DNA from: Deltaproteobacteria bacterium
GTDB taxonomy: Bacteria > Desulfobacterota > DSM-4660 > Desulfatiglandales > B25-G16
Assembly: GCA_018400255.1 (NCBI GenBank)
Contig: JAGYMO010000340.1
Span: 1-6,304 of the forward strand
Length of the DNA stretch: 6,304 nucleotides
Direction of reading: 5' to 3'
Under the pieces are notes generated by a model. It was given only the letters and a program-made list of their open reading frames with translations. It was not told the origin of the DNA and ran no database searches. Made by a program: the position numbers and the translations under genes. Positions 5,642 to 6,304 of the stretch are shown piece by piece. Position 1 is the first letter of the stretch; the number at the start of each line of letters is the position of its first letter.

Positions 5642-6304
5642 TTATCTGTATCTTTTAGCAAGCTCTTTGTCGTAGGACGCCTTTCTTGTTGGACAATTTT
5701 CTCTTGGACATAATTGACAGCTATAAAACGAGATTTCCGTTGGAAAGTAGATGCCGGACACAGACTTGTTGGGAATCATAAGAAAATTTTCATTGAGTTT
5801 AACGCCAATAGAGGCTTCAACATCTCCAAGAATTGAGAAAAGAGGCCTCTGTTGTTCAATAGGCCAATCATTTAAGGAGCCGGGGCTCATATAAGAGATG
5901 GTATCCAAGCCATACACAGAGCGTAATCGATCTCCAAAATATTTTCGGATCATGGTCATAGCTACATTTCCGATGATGTCAAGGTAGTATTGGTCCAATA
6001 AGTCTGAAGATGCCCTGGCCTTTTTTTCCAGCTCATCGCCGATAGTGAACACATAAGGGAAGACCCGGATTGCCTTATCAAGGTGCTCTCGCAATAGGTG
6101 GCTAACCAAACGAACTCCTTCGATGCCTACCCCATTATCGTGCTTTGACTCGATATAGCTGACCTTGTAAACAGCCCTGGGCTTTATAAGGGGTTGAACT
6201 GCCTCAACAAGGGCTTTGGCATGAGCCCATTCTTTCTCTCTCTTTTCCAGATGGAGTCTTTTCCTTATTTCCCCAAGGTTCAATTCTACCGGTATGTGAT
6301 CTAG
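5642..6304 (-). CDS. Standalone methionine-synthase-activation-domain-like protein (5' end cut by window edge)
   Basis: The protein resembles the standalone homologues of the C-terminal activation domain of B12-dependent methionine synthase (MetH), found in anaerobes whose MetH lacks that domain. Supporting signs are the mid-protein FPYVFTIGDELE and SYMSPGSLNDWPIEQQ, and a C-terminal KSVSG followed by SCQLCPRENCP. That last stretch carries a Cys-x2-Cys-x4-Cys cluster rather than the RxxxGY AdoMet motif of E. coli MetH. The only start inside the window is a TTG at 6283 with no good ribosome binding site. The frame stays open to the right edge, reading HIPVELNLGEIRKRL, like the N-terminus of relatives, so I treat the gene as 5'-partial. 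It converges on the methyltransferase gene with an 82-base gap. A role in corrinoid reactivation for MetH or for this cluster is inference. Confidence 0.75.
   Translation of the reverse strand, partial: LDHIPVELNLGEIRKRLHLEKREKEWAHAKALVEAVQPLIKPRAVYKVSYIESKHDNGVGIEGVRLVSHLLREHLDKAIRVFPYVFTIGDELEKKARASSDLLDQYYLDIIGNVAMTMIRKYFGDRLRSVYGLDTISYMSPGSLNDWPIEQQRPLFSILGDVEASIGVKLNENFLMIPNKSVSGIYFPTEISFYSCQLCPRENCPTRKASYDKELAKRYR

Overview
The window carries a compact, apparently complete corrinoid-dependent methyl-transfer module. Four genes on the + strand encode a RACo-type ATP-dependent corrinoid reductive activator (74-2134), an MttB-superfamily methyltransferase without pyrrolysine (2262-3704), a cobalamin-binding corrinoid protein (3996-4634) and a methyltetrahydrofolate:corrinoid methyltransferase (4759-5559). 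Facing them on the - strand is a standalone protein related to the activation domain of B12-dependent methionine synthase (5642 to the right edge). It looks truncated at its 5' end by the window boundary.

The likely job of the set, by analogy with glycine-betaine type (MtgB/MtgC/MtgA) systems, is to demethylate a quaternary or other methylated amine. The MttB homologue moves the methyl group from substrate to Co(I) on the small corrinoid protein. The MtgA/AcsE-like protein then passes it to tetrahydrofolate, where it can enter the methyl branch of the Wood-Ljungdahl pathway. The RACo-like ferredoxin/ATPase re-reduces corrinoid that has oxidised to Co(II). The substrate cannot be read from sequence alone; glycine betaine, proline betaine, carnitine and gamma-butyrobetaine are all used by relatives.

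The gene content points to a strictly anaerobic bacterium with tetrahydrofolate C1 metabolism, such as an acetogen or sulfate reducer of the Desulfobacterota or Clostridia kind. The methyl acceptor enzyme and the [2Fe-2S] (not 2x[4Fe-4S]) activator argue for a bacterium rather than a methanogen. The exact phylum is inference. Base composition is moderate and looks even across the genes. No transporter, regulator, tRNA, rRNA or CRISPR array is visible.

Layout: 1-73 is a leader with a strong perfect hairpin. The + strand genes are separated by unusually long gaps for an operon (127, 291 and 124 bases), each gene with its own ribosome binding site. The first gap has a plausible sigma-70 promoter and a small palindrome. 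The second is largely filled by a 160-base element with imperfect 32-base terminal inverted repeats made of GCCACGAAG/CACAAAG-like units, which looks like a MITE or dispersed intergenic repeat. The third has a perfect 10-base tandem duplication and two overlapping small hairpins. The 82-base convergent gap 5560-5641 holds no convincing terminator.
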